64,000 bases of DNA from Prostheceraeus crozeri (lineage: Eukaryota; Platyhelminthes; Polycladida; Euryleptidae). The notes under the pieces were generated by a model. It worked only from the letters and a program-made list of their open reading frames with translations. It was not told the origin of the DNA and ran no database searches. Shown piece after piece: positions 48,565 to 60,374 of the stretch (its first letter is position 1; every line of letters begins with the position of its first letter). The DNA is taken from contig CAJQUW010007086.1 in assembly GCA_907163375.1 (NCBI GenBank), positions 124,001 to 188,000 on the forward strand. Direction: 5' to 3'. The translations under genes and the position numbers were made by a program.

Positions 48565-48572
48565 GATGTAAG

Positions 48573-48705
48573 CAGGGATTGCAATTCACCCAAGAACAAA
48601 ACCCCGGAAAATCGGGAAAAACCAGGGGTTGACTGCATAAATTTGAAATACATGTATTTACATAAGATTAATTTCGCAAAAAGACCCGGAAAATTGCGAT
48701 CCCTG
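48573..48705. mobile_element. 133-bp hAT MITE with exact 8-bp TSD
   Basis: Inverted ends cagggattgcaatt and aattgcgatccctg (one difference). The duplication gatgtaag is at 48565-48572 and 48706-48713, without mismatch. cccggaaaa motifs lie inside both ends in the same direction. Non-coding. It lies about 470 bp downstream (3') of SEC31. Confidence 0.9.
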
Positions 48706-48917
48706 GATGTAAGGATCTTTGTATTCCTATACTCCTTTAAATGATCTTTGAAGACTTACTTTATTTCTTGCGATCGCTGACGTATCTATGTTTTTTGTCT
48801 ACATGTGATGTTGTATGACTTTATTGCGCTATGAGCTCATCCAGTAATGATGTATCATCCTTGAAAGTAAAATCTTTAACTGCAACCAAATAATTACGAA
48901 CAACAAGAACACCCAGT

Positions 48918-48923
48918 TTTATT
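48918..48923 (-). terminator. SEC31: SEC31 polyadenylation signal
   Basis: tttatt on plus reads AATAAA on minus, about 250 bp after the SEC31 stop codon. Confidence 0.5.
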
Positions 48924-49171
48924 TCATTCATTACAATGTAATTGCACGGGATCACAAAGTAAACCTTGACTTCAAAACGATGACTATGTACGCACACAGA
49001 TCACTGCGGTAATACGGAAAACAAAGGCAATGAGAATCTAGATGGAACCAATCATGAAGTAATGATCGTTGCTGTAAAGGTATTGAGGCGTGTTGTCAGA
49101 CAGGAGAATGGACGAGCAGGAGGAGGAAAAAGCGAGACTGATGAAGGTAGCGATGAACAAATGGCATCAAT

Positions 49172-49360
49172 TCAAGAAACACGAACTTGCATCATCGATG
49201 CACTTTGCATGAGCACTTTCAATCCAGGTACAAAGGCCCTAATTTCAGCGAAATTCGCTGTTTCGACGATATGATTAATGATAGCTATGGCCTGATTATA
49301 ATCTCCAACTCGGACAGCCGCCATAACGTTATGAACACCACCTAGCACCGATTGCGATAC
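49172..49360 (-). CDS. SEC31: SEC31 terminal exon: C-terminal helical domain
   Basis: Acceptor cttttgcag ends at 49361 on the minus strand, and the frame enters in phase 0: VSQSVLGGVHNVMAAVRVGD, then HIVETANFAEIRAFVPGLKV, stop 49172-49174. This is the conserved SEC31 C-terminal region (GLHNI, HIVxTSNF, FxPxLKV). It is separated from the previous exon by a 4.5-kb intron holding a hAT and a LINE fragment. Confidence 0.92.
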   Translation of the reverse strand, partial: VSQSVLGGVHNVMAAVRVGDYNQAIAIINHIVETANFAEIRAFVPGLKVLMQSASMMQVRVS

Positions 49361-50080
49361 CTGCAAAAGAATAGCATGACTCAATATGGTGGGTTAGATC
49401 AGTTGCTTTTGAGCATTTAAATCAAAGCTAGGCCGCCAGAAGAAAACACACACACTTGAAATAATAATGATTTTCGAGGGGCAGTAAAATCTTCTAATAT
49501 CCACAAAAAAGCGACAATTATAAATTAATCATTTCCCAATAGATGATCTAAGGTAACAATATAACCATTGATTTTGAGCAAAGAGTTGTTAAGATGATTC
49601 ATTCTGCAATAAAGAAAACGTTGAAAGTAAGATTCTGTTGCTTGTATAACCTCATGCCTAGGTGTTAAGCATTTCGATGCATCATTCAAACTAAGTTTTC
49701 CATTATGTTTATAGACTTTATCACACGAGGCTACTTTACTCGAGCAATTAAGAGGAAACTACTGATCACCGCTATTTTTGTCGATCAAGTTTAGTTAAAC
49801 GTAAGTCGTGACAATTTTATTCGGTCATGCAATCGGTTACTTATCACACAATACAACTTAATGAAGACCACTCTTTCATTCTTGTCATAAGCTAACGAAG
49901 ATATACACCTGCCATTGGTTGAAGAATCCTAGCAAACACTGGACACCTTGCAGCTGACGGTCATGATATTTGCTGTAATGCTTGTTGAATAATGAATGGA
50001 CTCCTAGATAACAGAGAGCCGTTCCCTGCTGCAAGAGGTTGATAATACAGGAGTCCGTGAGATGAATGGATCACTGAGAT

Positions 50081-52066
50081 CAGTGGCGTATCCAAGGGGG
50101 GACACGGGGGAATGTCCCCCCTCTCTGAGAGATATGATTTTAACACATAAGTTTATGAAGAAGGAAAGTGCACTCAAACATCAATTCTCAATGCACTCTG
50201 TGGAGTTGAGCTTTAGTGCTTGATTTGGCTGGGAGTCTTGTGTCAGAGTGTGACGTTGCTTTCTTACCGATAGCCATTGCCGATAGCGCCGATAACACAT
50301 TCGTAAAACAGTGACTTGCAGTGGCGTAGCGTGTATAGTATTCACAGTATTCAGTGAATGCCTATTTATTTCCACTGTGTAAACTTAATGAATTCTATCC
50401 ATTCTTAAATATAACCAGCTTTTTGTCCGTTGAAAAATTTTCTTTATTCAACCAAAAAGTATATAAAAGAAATCTGCTTTATTTCAAAGTACATTTGTGA
50501 TAAGAGCTCATTAATTACATCAATCAACGCTAATTTGGGCTTCGTATGTCTTTTCGGACACCTTTCCTTTGCTTTAAACTTTCCGAACACGTGTTCAATG
50601 CGCCATCACACGCCTCCTTGATTATCTGCACCATGTCGACACTTCTGTTATCAGTTTCAATTCTCCCAATATGAGACTACTATTCAAGTTGACCACCTGA
50701 ATACCACTGGTGAGTATTCCAATCGTGAATATTCTCTCCTTCATAGGATAACAAGTTCTCAATTCATAATCGGACTTGTGTTACTCAAGAAAATTTTCGG
50801 AATCACAAAACAACTTTCGATCCAACTTCAGGCTAAGAAGATAGATTTTGTGGCAGCCATGGAAGAAGTTCAACATGTAACTGATATCTTCAGGTCTTGG
50901 AGAAGTGAGTCAACTGTATTCATCAATGCCTACGCAGAAGCCGTGAAGCTGTTTCAGTGCAATACGGACGATCCTTCTGCAGAGCTCGAAACACCGCGAC
51001 TGACATCAAAGAAAAAATACCGTTCGAATGTGCCTTCTTCATCAGCATCTGATTATTACAGAAAAGCTCCATGGTATCCTTTGCTTGATGCAATCATCTC
51101 ACAGATGAATGATCGCTTCAGTGAATCTTCAAAAACTGCCCTATCTATGTCAAACTTCATACCAGATCGAGTTGCCGATGTCATAGTGGAAGATATGAAA
51201 CATATCTTTGAAAAATATATATATCCATACTACCAGATAGTCTTGATACTTGTATGATGGAATTCTACAGATGGCAGCAAAAATGGAATTCAATTCCTAA
51301 AAAAGATTGTCCTTCAAGCGTTGTGGAAGCCCTGAAGTCGTGTAATTCTGACCTATATCCTAATATCTATATCCTACTGAAAGTGTTTGCTTCAATCCCA
51401 GTAACTTCGGCGACTGCAGAGCGGTCGTTCAGCAAGTTTCGTCAAATGAAAACGTACCTCCGTTCAACAATGAGTGAAGCACGTTTGACAGGATTGACTT
51501 TTCTGGCAATACACAAGGACATTCCACTGGATTACGACTCTGTGATTGATTTGCATAAGACGGAGCACAACTCACGCTTTAAATTGTAATACGTTTACTT
51601 AAGTCCTAACGGTCTCTCGTAAAAACATTAGTGTAAAGCTCAGAAAAATGTTATGTTTTTTAACTTCTTTCTTCAGGAAAAGTATTTTGCAGTGCCTGTT
51701 TATTGTTCTGTAATTTCACTGTACTGATAGAGAATATCTTAAGTATACATGTACAAATAGAAGATGCGTACACTAATAATACTGTTTGTGTCACTGTTGA
51801 GTTTTATAATAATCTGTACCTGTTCAGTTTTACTGAATTCAATTTTAGGACGTTACGGTATATCAAAATGTGGGATATCAAAATTCGGGATTAACGAAAA
51901 TGAATATGAAAGCGAAGATTAAATTATTGATAATATTTCATGCGACCATGATTATACTATTTATGATTATTATATTTCTTTCCGTTGAATATGCATAATC
52001 TTCGTGGTAGGCCAAAAAATTAATTAATTTTTGTACCCCCCTTTTCAAAATCCTGGATACGCCCTG
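50081..52066 (+). mobile_element. hAT transposon (ZMYM1/TTF-type) in a SEC31 intron
   Basis: The ends cagtggcgtatcca (50081) and tggatacgccctg (ending 52066) are inverted. TSD actgagat (50073-50080) versus actgagac (52067-52074), seven of eight. It carries broken transposase coding sequence. A second hAT-like end, cagtggcgtagc, lies inside at 50319 without an evident partner; it may mark another insertion. Confidence 0.9.
50778..51589 (+). pseudogene. hAT transposase C-terminal half (ZMYM1-like)
   Basis: 50778-51257 encodes KKIFGITKQLSIQLQAKKID onward, with PWYPLLDAIISQMNDRF. A one-base shift near 51225 moves to 51254-51589, with FYRWQQKW, then PNIYILLKVFASIPVTSATA and ERSFSKFRQMKTYLRSTMSE, the hAT dimerisation domain of the ZMYM1/THAP-like repressor type. 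The N-terminal TTF finger and first catalytic Asp are not readable, so the gene is dead. Confidence 0.85.
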
Positions 52067-53276
52067 ACTGAGACCTAAGAAAATGCCCAGATACTAGAAT
52101 TCTCACTGCGAGCTTGTGCATGATCGAGTGCTACGTGTCGGATAAATCCTGGTCGATATTAGAGAGACAAAAAAATCATGAATGGTATATTTGAAAGATG
52201 CAGCCCTAATTTAATCACAATTCCGGACAATCACGTGTGATAGGAATTTAACTGAATCAATCAACTGACACAAAAATTACTGAGAAGTCAATCAAATGAC
52301 AAAAATTACTGAACAATCAATTAATCAAAATTGCAGCTGCTGAGCAATCACTAAACTGAAATTCGGTTAAATTTTGACAAATCCTGATATAGGAGGCGAC
52401 TATCTACATTTGCTATTTCATCCAACCAATGTTCATATAGATGTCCAAAAGTCGTCTAGAAATTTTAAATCCGAAAATCTCTGAGTTGAAATAGAAGACT
52501 TACGTAAATTCAACACTCTATTTGGATTAAGCATGCGATTTTGCCCAAACCGAATACCTTCTTTTTTATAGAAGATTCGGTAAGGAAGCACTATAAAAAG
52601 TAATGAGTAATGCTCGAGTGTGAGAAGATCTTGATCATTAGTCGCCGCCACGGATTAGAAAGACATTCTAGAGGCAATTAATGAATTGGTTTGCTTCAAG
52701 ATCTTGCAGCAATTTCAATTAGTTATTGATACATTAGTGTTCCATGACGACAGAGTCATAATGATACTTCAAATTATGAATACAATGTGCAGAATCGCTG
52801 CAGTTTTATTCACAGAGCTTCAGTTTGGTTTAGGATCTCCATCATAATGAAAACGGAGAATATAAACATGTTTAACTGGAAGGTCAAAGACGTCAAACTA
52901 TTCAAAGACTTGAATTGAATATCATTCACATAATCATTGAAGCCTTTCTTTCCGCTTAATTGCATCCACGCATTGTTGCTAACGCTCACCGCATTACGTC
53001 ATACATCCTCACTCATAAATATGATAAAGATTAATCAGAAATGCATAAATACTTATCCAATGAACACTTGATTAAATAAAAAAAATGAATTTTAAATCTT
53101 AAAATGCTGATCATTAAGACTAAAATATATTAAATTTTTTATAGATATTCACATTAGAAATGATATAATTTTTAGAAGTTTGCGGCACACTGCAAGTAAG
53201 TTATGTTTATAATCTGGTGTTTTCAAACAGAAGTGATCATCAGTAAACAATTACATGGTTGGCACAAATTCGCAAA

Positions 53277-53780
53277 TCATTTGAAGTAAAAGTTATTTCT
53301 GATACTTATTGAAGAGACGAGCACAATAAGGGGAAAAAAGGAGATCCTGCGTTTAGTCTTACAAAAAGACAATTGAACTTGTTTAGTTCGCGGTAGAAGT
53401 TGAGGGGCCAAACAGTGTAATAGATGATCACCTCGTAATGTCTGGCGAAAACCTTGCAGAGCTCTTGCCTCCCGACGAGTCAAGAAACTACTCAACAGCT
53501 GATAGTGGCATTCAAAGCTACATATAATTCTAATTCTATGGCAGTGCTTTCTAATTTTTTCGATCTTGTTTGCATTTTTTGTTGATAAACCGACATAAAC
53601 TGGGCAGATGTATTCAATGATGCCTCCGATTAGAGAATAATACATTTCAGGGCATGTCCTTCTTCGTTGTTATTTGGAATTTCTTCATTTGCTGTGACGG
53701 ACACGCAGACAAAGCAATTTATTTATGTGGCGGTACATCGTAAGTTGAATTATTTTCGGTATCTTCTACGATGACTGTAC
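53277..53780 (-). pseudogene. CR1-type LINE 3' fragment in a SEC31 intron
   Basis: Minus strand: YYSLIGGIIEYICPVYVGLS, RKHCHRIRIICSF, LLSSFLTRREARALQGFRQT, then LSFCKTKRRISFF. This is the order of the C-terminal tail of CR1/jockey-like RT proteins. Upstream, NNNEEGHALKCI overlaps in another frame. Only the 3' end remains. Confidence 0.7.
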
Positions 53781-53845
53781 TTTCAACGTAATCACCGACA
53801 TGAAAAACGACTGATTTGAACATTGAGAAATGTTTTTCTACTTAC

Positions 53846-53917
53846 GGCGTCAATGCGAATGGAGTCATAGAGCGCTTCTAACTTTCTATCCACATCCTCC
53901 ATCTTCATCTTCATTTG
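53846..53917 (-). CDS. SEC31: SEC31 short exon: helix of the C-terminal domain
   Basis: A 72-base phase-0 exon, too short for simple ORF calling. Acceptor ctcttgcag, QMKMKMEDVDRKLEALYDSI, donor gcc|gtaagt. It fills the gap between LCKSGATSR (previous exon) and the terminal exon and matches the KRKLxDxxxRLExLYDKL helix of SEC31. Confidence 0.92.
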
Positions 53918-53993
53918 CTGCAAGAGATAAGCGTTACTGAGCTTACATGTTAGTAGTTTTAGAACCTTTTACAAGTGTCAGTGTAAGTTTACA

Positions 53994-56139
53994 CCTCGCG
54001 AGGAAATTTAAGAGTATGATCATATGTATGAATCATACGTATGATTTATACCTGAAACATACTATGAGAGTGAAACACTTTGTATACAAATCATACGCAT
54101 GAATCATACCCAAATTTTGGTACGAGATCCGCATACTATGATCATGCTATGACAGTCTCATGCACCGATTACGGCATGAAATATCCATGCTGAGAACATA
54201 CTATAATTTTTTCTTACCATCATTTTTCCCAGCGACAGGGTTCCTTTGGTGGCTTACTTTTTTTTCGGAGAAAATCTTGCATTATATTACTTTGTCATTT
54301 CTTCCTTCATTTTTCTAAAATAGCTACCATTAATTTAAATCAGCGCTTGAATTATCAGCTCTATCTAGTTGGTTTGAATTGCATTGAATGATTAAAGTTC
54401 GGCGAGATTCTAAATAAGTAGCAAAATTTTTCAGTAACAAAATAATAAAACAATTTTTAACCAATTTCTGGTAATGATATGAAGCGTATCGCTTTCTAAA
54501 AACACGCAATCTTGAAACTTAGAAAAATTGTTCAAAGGGAGAGTATCTGAAATGAAATGAAATGATAGCAACTTGTCATGTCAAATTTATTCCGGAAAAA
54601 GAAAATTGAAATACACAAGAATTACGTGTCTCAGTTTTTGAATAATAAAAGTTGTTCGACTATAGATCAGCAGATATTCCTCTCATGAAAAAGGAAAGAC
54701 ATGTAGGTTTGTCTTTAGTAAGGTTGTTTAATGTTTGAAATAAACTGCACTCTCCTAAATTGCAAACTTAACTCATTTTCAATATTTTCAGAGTGCATTT
54801 TCAATTCCACTTTCAAATCACTTGCATTAGGAGTGATTCGTAATTATAATGAGTCATTTTTAGCAATTCACAACAACCGAATGCGAGCTAGTTGACCTGG
54901 ACATGCACGGTGACCTGTCGGTAGCTGATAGATTGTTTAATTCCGACCAATCAAATGCTCTTGAAATCGATAAGTAATAAACTAACACGTAAAAACACCT
55001 CGTTGTTGGCGCATGTTCACCATGTTCATAAGTGATAAAAACGCTCTATTCTTCGATGTTCAAGAATGAAATTCACCAGCTAGCATCTTGAGAGTCCTAT
55101 GCGACTTGGTTCAATGCCTGATTGGATAATTTTCGTTTGGAACTTCAATGACCACGAAATCAAACCATTGATTTCAGAGGCATCTCTTCATACACATGTC
55201 GATTTATTTTCACAAATATGAATAACTAATTTCACTCCTAGATTCTAAGGATTAATCGCTTCCCTCATGGTACACCATCTAATTGGAGCTTTTAAGTACT
55301 AGATTTTTACTTATCAATTTCTAATGACGTTTCTATGGTCAATGGTCAGAATCGTACGATCCATTGGCCATCAGAAGGACATAATTGGACACCTACGACT
55401 ATTTTATGGGATCCCACATAATGAGATGTGCAGGACTCTCCCAAAGCAGGTGTTTTGAAATGTGATTGGAAGCACACTTTTAAAATCGTATATGGTCAAA
55501 TTCTCATATCCATTGCAGCACTAGTATTGCATTGTGTAGTTTAGCATGAAGTTGCAAAATCACAAACAACCAAGAACTAATGAATGATACTAACCTACTA
55601 TGTTTGACGGAAATTTAATCTACCCTACTGGGGAAATGCACCTAAATTGACCAAAAAACATCTTCGCCTCGATGGATTCGCCACTATATCTCTTTAGAAC
55701 CATCTCAGCACTATCTCAGTAGAACAAAATTGAAGGAAAAATCTTGAAACGACTTCATTCTAGAATAGGATTTGGAAAGTATTGGGAAATCTTTTACAAA
55801 AATCAATCGCATGAAAACCTCATGCCCATATTTGAGTATAATTTCATTACTGAAAATTTATACAAAATCATAGCATGAAAACCTCATGCCCTTATTTGCG
55901 AATGATTTCAGTATAAAAATCCTGAAATTTCATACCTATGACTCTGCAATACCCTTTACATAGTCAAATTTTTAGTATGGAAAATTCATGCCCACGTTTG
56001 AGTATGATTTCGGCATGAACAAATCATAGTAAGAAAAATTCATACACGTGTTTGCGCATGTTTTCAGTATGAAATCTCAAGAACATATGAATCATACGAA
56101 AATCATACTATGATTCATACCGACTTATTTCCTCGCGGG
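53994..56139. mobile_element. non-autonomous element full of (g)aatcatac repeats
   Basis: Left end cctcgcgaggaaat (53994-54007), right end atttcctcgcggg (56127-56139): inverted. Many copies of atgaatcatac, gtatgatt and catgccc...tttgagtatgat fill both ends (54010-54200 and 55800-56120). There is no coding sequence. aca flanks both ends and could be a 3-bp duplication. It sits 77 bp upstream of the SEC31 short exon (minus sense). Confidence 0.75.
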
Positions 56140-57479
56140 ACATTGATCAAGGCAATTTAATTGAACTCGACGATACATTCTCATGTGAATTCAAAACAGT
56201 TATCATACATTCTCAATTTATCGCGTTGCTACCGGCGTTAGTTTAGGATAGGCGCATCCCAGTGTGTCGCTAAGGGCAACTTATAGGGATGTAGAAAGTA
56301 ATGTCATTGCAGATATACCTAGGCCATTGTCTTATTCGAACAGTGGATAGTCTCTATTTACATATTACTTATATATTAATAAAAACGGCTATTCGAGCAA
56401 GAGAAAATGCAATTGGTTATCTTATGAAGCATTCTTCAACTCTTCAGCTCTACTGGAGCATCGACAACTCAGTGTTGAAGCCACGCATAAATTATGGAGG
56501 CGGATTATTACGATTTCAAGAAAGATCTTTCCTCCGAGTTTATCATGCCAATTATTGAATTGAGATCACAGGTGCCTGAGATGCGCCTCATCACAAGAGT
56601 AGGTAAGCATACGGTGCTAATCGGTATCGAAGTACGACAGTAACCTGTGCATCCGATACATGTTCGTCATCTTGTTTTTGTACTTTTTCTACTCGATATG
56701 AGGATCGGAGCAAAACGTCAAGAAGTAGCAATTGCTCATTCTTGCTTGCTCTAAGCATGTTTTCTGACTGCACTTCTCAGCATGTTTTTTATAACGACTG
56801 CTACAAGTTAGTTGTTTGATGTGAAAAACACCCCTAGACGTACATGACTGGAACTTATAGTTTTGTAATCAAAGAAAGTATAGCACTTTCACTTGAGTAA
56901 TATCAATATGAATGAGGAAAAGTCATCACATACTGGCTCATATCGACTGGTGACTTATCATCCAATTCAATTATACATAGTCACAAGGTAATGATGCTCC
57001 ATAATTTTTGTATGATAACTTATTTGTCTTTCTTTCCGTTTGATGTTGCTTTGTAGTGAAGAACGAAATGTATCACGAAGCTATATCAACTTTTTTATTT
57101 CCAACCCATTTTCCCAAAACTTAAGATGAAATGTTAGATCAAGACCTCCTATTTTCACACATTAGAAATTGTACACCATTTACTGACATCATGGAATGTT
57201 AATATTACTTTCAAAAGATATCGAATTTGCACAGTCAATTATATTCAGATTATGTATACCCTTGTTAAAGTAGACTTGTCAGCTTGTATCAATGCATATG
57301 ATTCAGATGGTAAGATCAACTCATTGGACCTACATTTTTGGGTTGTTAACTCTAAATTGTCGGAAGTCATCAGTACAAAGGTTGTCCACCTCTAGCTTGC
57401 TAGAATGGCTTTGTACCTTAGGTGGGGCATGGTGCAAAAGGAAGACACTTCAACTAATATGGTAAAAACATCTTCTTAC

Positions 57480-57902
57480 TCGACTAGTTGCGCCTGACTT
57501 GCACAGACTGAGCAGTTGACCGAATACAACTTCAAGTTGTTGATGCTCCTGAGGGAGTGGGGCTTTCGGCTCTGCAGGCTGTGATTGAACAGGAGGAGGG
57601 GGCTGATTTAATCGTGCTGATTGAGGCTGTCCTTGGCCGGAGATGGGAGCCATGGAAGGATTGGGAGTACCAGGAGTGGCCGACCCTGGGGTGTAAAAGT
57701 TAGGAGGGTGAGTCGGGTTGGCCAGAGCACCATTGGGAACATATGCGTGATAAGGCTGAGAGGAAGGAACACCAGGCATTCCAGCCCCATGATGATAACG
57801 AACAGTGTTCGCTTGAGGCGGGGCTGCATGAGGTTCCGGAATATAAGCAGCTGGGTTATAGAAATTGTTGACGGGAGCGGCAGCAGGCTGCTCTTCTCCA
57901 AC
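57480..57902 (-). CDS. SEC31: SEC31 exon: proline-rich linker and start of C-terminal domain
   Basis: Acceptor gcttcag before 57902, donor cga|gtaaga after 57480, 141 codons, phase 0. Pro/Gln/Ala-rich unstructured sequence (the SEC23-binding type of region) is followed by LPQEHQQLEVVFGQLL, the start of the SEC31 C-terminal helical domain (PxEH...F). Confidence 0.92.
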
Positions 57903-58608
57903 CTGAAGCAAACATATGTAACTTCCTTAGAATCAGATAAGACACAACAACAACAATGACAGATATTGCTTCGAACAAATAGTTGTAAATGCGTGTAATT
58001 TAAGAAGTGACTTTGCCAACAATTGCACTTCATATCTAAGTTTCAAAAAGCAGTGCACTTCAGAATAAAGCTGCACAAGGCATTATTTATTGAAGATTTG
58101 CTATCAACTTGTAAACGTCTGACAAGTCGAAAAGTCGATTTTGTAAATTCTGTATAATAGTAACTCGCAGAGACCGACATGCTTATATTCTTATCAAAAA
58201 GCGAATTTGAATGATATCACCAGGTAATCGCAGGTTGGTGAAACAGACTGATTAAATCATGCATTTTACAAAACTTTGGAACATAAGATTCTTTACGTTA
58301 AGTATCGCAAGGGATGAGAATCGATTGTCTTGACATAATTTGCGTGGCTTGATTTTCAAGAACAAATCTATAGCAAATTGAAGAAATAAGTGAGGACTTT
58401 GTTTTTATAAATAAAATTATGAGGCTTTTACTTTATTATGCTGATCAAAGCAAATTTCTCTCGATGAAATATCAGACTTAGACACAATTGAATTTCTGCA
58501 GCAATTTTATACCCAAAATATGCCAGGTAGTCTGCAAGCTTCACGATATTCAATCTACAACTGATCAAGCAAATGACGCACGATCTTATACAATATAATG
58601 GAACTCAC

Positions 58609-59805
58609 CGATTTCGTGCGTTCTTTCAGAACTGGAGGATCATTCCATCCACCGACCGCCGGTCTACCACCCATTCTTGATGTACTGATGTTTGGCGGTG
58701 GTTTGCTTGCGCTGATATTGGAAGGAGTGGGGCCGGATGGAGGAGGCATTACATTCGGCATTGGTCGCGGTTGGGGTTGAGGCACACCAATCGGTTGTGC
58801 ACCAGGCGGCGGTACACCAGGCGGAGGTGCACCAGGCAGCGGTTGGGTGGTAGGGTTGTACATGGAGACCGAGGGGTTGTAGAAATTCGAATTGGAGACA
58901 GACGAAGGATTTGGATAGCCGTATGTTTGACTTCGATTCATAGGGGTTGTGTGCTTCGGCGCTTGCGCTCTTGTCGTCGTTGCTTGACCGAAGAGGTTGG
59001 GAGGAGCTGGAAGATCAGCTGGTGGATCCGCCAGACCTCTGTAGATTCTGTCTCGAAGCAGCAACAGACTATCTTCTTTCTGGTCACCTAAATAACGAAG
59101 CGCAACCTCCACAAGGCCCTGGCTGGCGATGATCGATGCATATCGACCCATCTGAGCGGCAACTGAGGGACCAGGATCTCCTTTTCTCCCACATGACTCT
59201 CTCAAGACCACTACTTTGTCCATCAGAGACTGCAGCGCTTTTGGTGAGTCAACATTTACATGACGCGTCCAGCAACGAACAAGTTGCTCTGCGCTACCGG
59301 CACAGATGTAACAGAGACATGCCATCAGTGCTGCGTCCTTCTCATTGCTCTTTTCCAAACTGGCACCGATCTGCTCGCAAAGCTGACCCACCTCATCAAC
59401 CCCGGCGTAGGTGAGGACACATGCCAAACCAGCGCGCCAATTACTAGGTCCACAAAGACGTGCCACTTCGCCCCAATTTCGAGCCACCACCGCTCCAATT
59501 AGACGTGCCACCGAGGCTATTTCTGACGTTTCTGATGCCATTATCCGACGAAGAACGCGAGCCTGAGCACGCTGATATAGTTCTGCCCCACCAGAAACCG
59601 CCAGGATGAGCGCTTCGCCATGACGATCGTTCAGCAAGCACAGATCCACTGCTTCTTCCAACCTTCCTGTGACTAGTGCTAACGCCAAGGCAGTCTCCAC
59701 TGATGAATCACCTTGGCGTGGATCCAAATGCATTTGTTCAAATCGTGTTGCCGTGTCATTAGCAATAGCCGATTTCCCCACAGATTGGAATGGATCTTCG
59801 GATTC
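58609..59805 (-). CDS. SEC31: SEC31 exon: alpha-solenoid (ACE1) and Sar1-stimulating segment
   Basis: A 399-codon phase-0 exon between acceptor gttttag and donor tcg|gtgagt. It begins ESEDPFQS, then the solenoid (ALALVTGRLEEAVDLCL, NWRAGLACVLTYA, ICAGSAEQLVRCW) that forms the edge of the COPII cage. A Pro/Gly-rich stretch ends in VGGWNDPPVLKE. Trp-Asn in this WNDPP motif is the SEC31 element known to insert at the Sar1-SEC23 site and speed GTP hydrolysis. Confidence 0.95.
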
Positions 59806-60172
59806 CTAAAACGAGATGAATGCAAATTGTATCTACAGATTTTCAAACAAGCGACATATAGTGGTGCACAATATGGCGGATTGCATCAATGCATCCTGCT
59901 ACATGCACAATGATTCCAAGAAGTGTACAGCCACAATTACGAAGAGGATATGAGATGAAAAATTCCAATGCATAAGGTAACTATAATCTAATTGAACGAA
60001 TTCGAACAGACAGCACTTCAAATAGACCCTGATTATCTTATGACAAATAAGCATGACAAGATAAAACTAGATTGCTTCTCAAAGACATGAATCAATGATG
60101 TGAAAAATATCAGTTTTCTCTGCCGAGTAATTTAATGCCACTAAATAATTACGAATAAAAAATATGTACACA

Positions 60173-60205
60173 GCCGACGTTTCGGGTCCAGACCCTTCCT
60201 CAACC
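60173..60205 (-). ncRNA. degenerate hammerhead-like motif (minus)
   Basis: Minus strand: TTGAGGA, a gggtc/gaccc-type stem, CGAAAC, GTC. This is the hammerhead order CUGANGA - stem II - GAAA - stem III - UC, but the first core C is T, so cleavage is unlikely. Confidence 0.35.
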
Positions 60206-60224
60206 TTTCTTATTGCTGCCTTGC

Positions 60225-60256
60225 CTTGAGAAAGGGTCTGGAACCGAAACGTCGGA
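60225..60256 (+). ncRNA. degenerate hammerhead-like motif (plus)
   Basis: Mirror of the previous motif: TTGAGAA, ggtctggaacc, GAAAC, GTC. It has two changes in the first core block, so it is more decayed than its partner. Confidence 0.3.
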
Positions 60257-60374
60257 TGTGTACATATTTTTTATTCGTAATTATTTGGTGGCAGTAAATT
60301 ACTCGGGAGAGAAAACTGATATTTTTCACATCATTGATTCATTATGTTCCTCCCGCCTTCAGCCATCTCTTATA

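Larger units (their letters stand above)
60087..60342. repeat. long palindrome with two head-to-head hammerhead-like cores
   Basis: Arms 60087-60205 and 60225-60342 are inverted copies with about a dozen differences and a 19-bp loop. The inner end of each arm carries agggtctgga(c/a)ccgaaacg, facing the loop. It lies in the SEC31 intron 59806-61607, 35 bp before a LINE fragment. It looks like two ends of a retroelement tail joined head to head. Confidence 0.85.

Noticed and set aside
57621..59502. Plus-strand frames of 60-112 residues over SEC31
   Set aside because: Antisense shadows of the proline/alanine-rich SEC31 exons; the minus-strand frames have splice sites and family motifs.
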